Assembly: GCA_944323135.1 (NCBI GenBank)
Contig: CALURI010000002.1
Location: 108,009 to 172,008 of the forward strand
DNA: 64,000 nucleotides
Source of the DNA: Candidatus Gastranaerophilales bacterium
Lineage (GTDB): Bacteria; Cyanobacteriota; Vampirovibrionia; Gastranaerophilales; Gastranaerophilaceae
Reading direction: 5' to 3'
Under the pieces are notes generated by a model. It searched no databases. It saw only the letters and a program-made list of their open reading frames with translations, and was not told where the DNA came from. Below, piece after piece: positions 63,464 to 64,000 of this stretch (position 1 is the stretch's first letter; each line of letters begins with the position of its first letter). The position numbers and the translations under genes are program-made.

Positions 63464-64000
63464 TTAATGCAAAAGATATTTTGTCCAAGGGCTGTTATCA
63501 TCATTTAATAGACCTTGTGCTATGCTGATGATTCCATATAAAGAACCATCATTGCCTTTCCACATAGCTCTTCCAACAATATATCCTTGAGCAAATTCAT
63601 TCCAATTATGATAAAGTTTTCTAGCACATTCATATACTGCCATTATGTATTGCCAAGCTTGTTCTTCGGTAATATAACCAACATCACAGCAACAACGAGT
63701 AACTAAAACTAATCGACCTAAGTCCCAAGCTTTAACAGATATTGTTTTGAATTCGCTTGCCCCTTTTATAATATGTTCATCAACAAGAACTTCTAGAGAT
63801 CCTTTTATATTCCCTACATAAACCATTAATGAACGGTCTTTTTCTTCTTCTAATAAAATATCTACATTAAATTCTCGAGCTGAATTTGCAATTACTGGTC
63901 TTATTGCTTCAAAGTAAATATTGTGTCCTCTATGTAATAACCAATCTAAAGTTTCTAGAGCTGATTCCCTGTCATATATTCCATAATAGTCACTTAATCT
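63464..64000 (-). CDS. DUF1266 family protein, 5' end cut by window edge
   Basis: The frame is open from the window edge (first whole codon at base 64000) to the stop at 63464, 178 residues visible. YYGIYDRESALETLDWLLHRGH near the start, and KAWDLGRLVLVTRCCCDVGYI, QAWQYIMAVYE and WNEFAQGYIVGRAMW later, are the DUF1266 (E. coli YbeR/YbeU) pattern. Three consecutive Cys are unusual. Function unknown; the family is often found in accessory regions. An internal ATG at 63826 is not the start. Confidence 0.8.
   Translation of the reverse strand, partial: RLSDYYGIYDRESALETLDWLLHRGHNIYFEAIRPVIANSAREFNVDILLEEEKDRSLMVYVGNIKGSLEVLVDEHIIKGASEFKTISVKAWDLGRLVLVTRCCCDVGYITEEQAWQYIMAVYECARKLYHNWNEFAQGYIVGRAMWKGNDGSLYGIISIAQGLLNDDNSPWTKYLLH

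Noticed and set aside
60921..64000. Integrated island with att sites at tRNA-Ser
   Set aside because: No second copy of the tRNA 3' end and no integrase or phage gene is visible; kept only as a possibility.

Overview
The window is about 64 kb of AT-rich DNA from a Gram-negative bacterium with lipopolysaccharide. Gram-negative character is shown by lpxB, lpxI, an LptD-like barrel, an O-antigen ligase and a heptose-kinase relative. Several proteins fit the non-photosynthetic cyanobacterial sister group Melainabacteria/Gastranaerophilales from the gut: prepilins starting FTLAEVLVTLGIIGV, a DUF4330 protein, a bifunctional-nuclease protein, and many lineage-looking membrane proteins of unknown function. 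That placement is inferred from recalled family features; no search was run. I see no phage, transposase, rRNA or CRISPR.

Layout. 1-9.2 kb: a cut gene, a secreted protein, tRNA-Leu, a flippase, an unknown membrane-anchored protein, a prepilin, a CheR-like methyltransferase, a uridine-kinase relative and an unknown membrane protein whose leader looks like a tryptophan-type attenuator. 9.4-20.4 kb: a long minus-strand run with envelope genes (34-residue membrane protein, M23 peptidase, LptD-like, class II aldolase, lpxI, lpxB), then an unknown protein, dgt, a WecG/TagA glycosyltransferase, half a transketolase and a YhcH protein. 20.5-28.6 kb: an AAA-TPR protein with rsmG, small Asn-rich proteins, and a minus-strand surface-polysaccharide set (PfkB/RfaE1, DUF4330, O-antigen ligase, DegT aminotransferase). 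28.7-38 kb: housekeeping (ispG, pyrF, rmuC), a GHL10 hydrolase and comEC. 38-43 kb: a response regulator, a soluble histidine kinase and a 1146-residue protein built from repeated membrane modules. 43.4-49 kb: MgtC, an oligopeptide-type ABC transporter, and a prepilin gene out of frame at a ten-G tract. 49-57 kb: groESL, cysK, a Spy/ECF sigma/anti-sigma module, a pair of related membrane proteins, a frameshifted prepilin and trmFO. 57-64 kb: another large membrane protein, several tiny proteins, tRNA-Ser, and a decaying zone (broken AAA-like gene, PP-loop relic, CreD fragment, DUF1266 protein).

The most interesting signals are: (1) a complete-looking attenuator at 9224-9408 (extended -10 promoter, 24-codon peptide with adjacent Trp codons, competing hairpins, terminator) before a gene of unknown function; (2) a poly-G tract that would switch a prepilin gene on and off; (3) a short SFxG/FTG tag near the N-terminus of several otherwise unrelated proteins without signal peptides; (4) a repeated membrane module and a set of related unknown membrane proteins; (5) an ECF sigma/zinc anti-sigma/Spy-like cassette.
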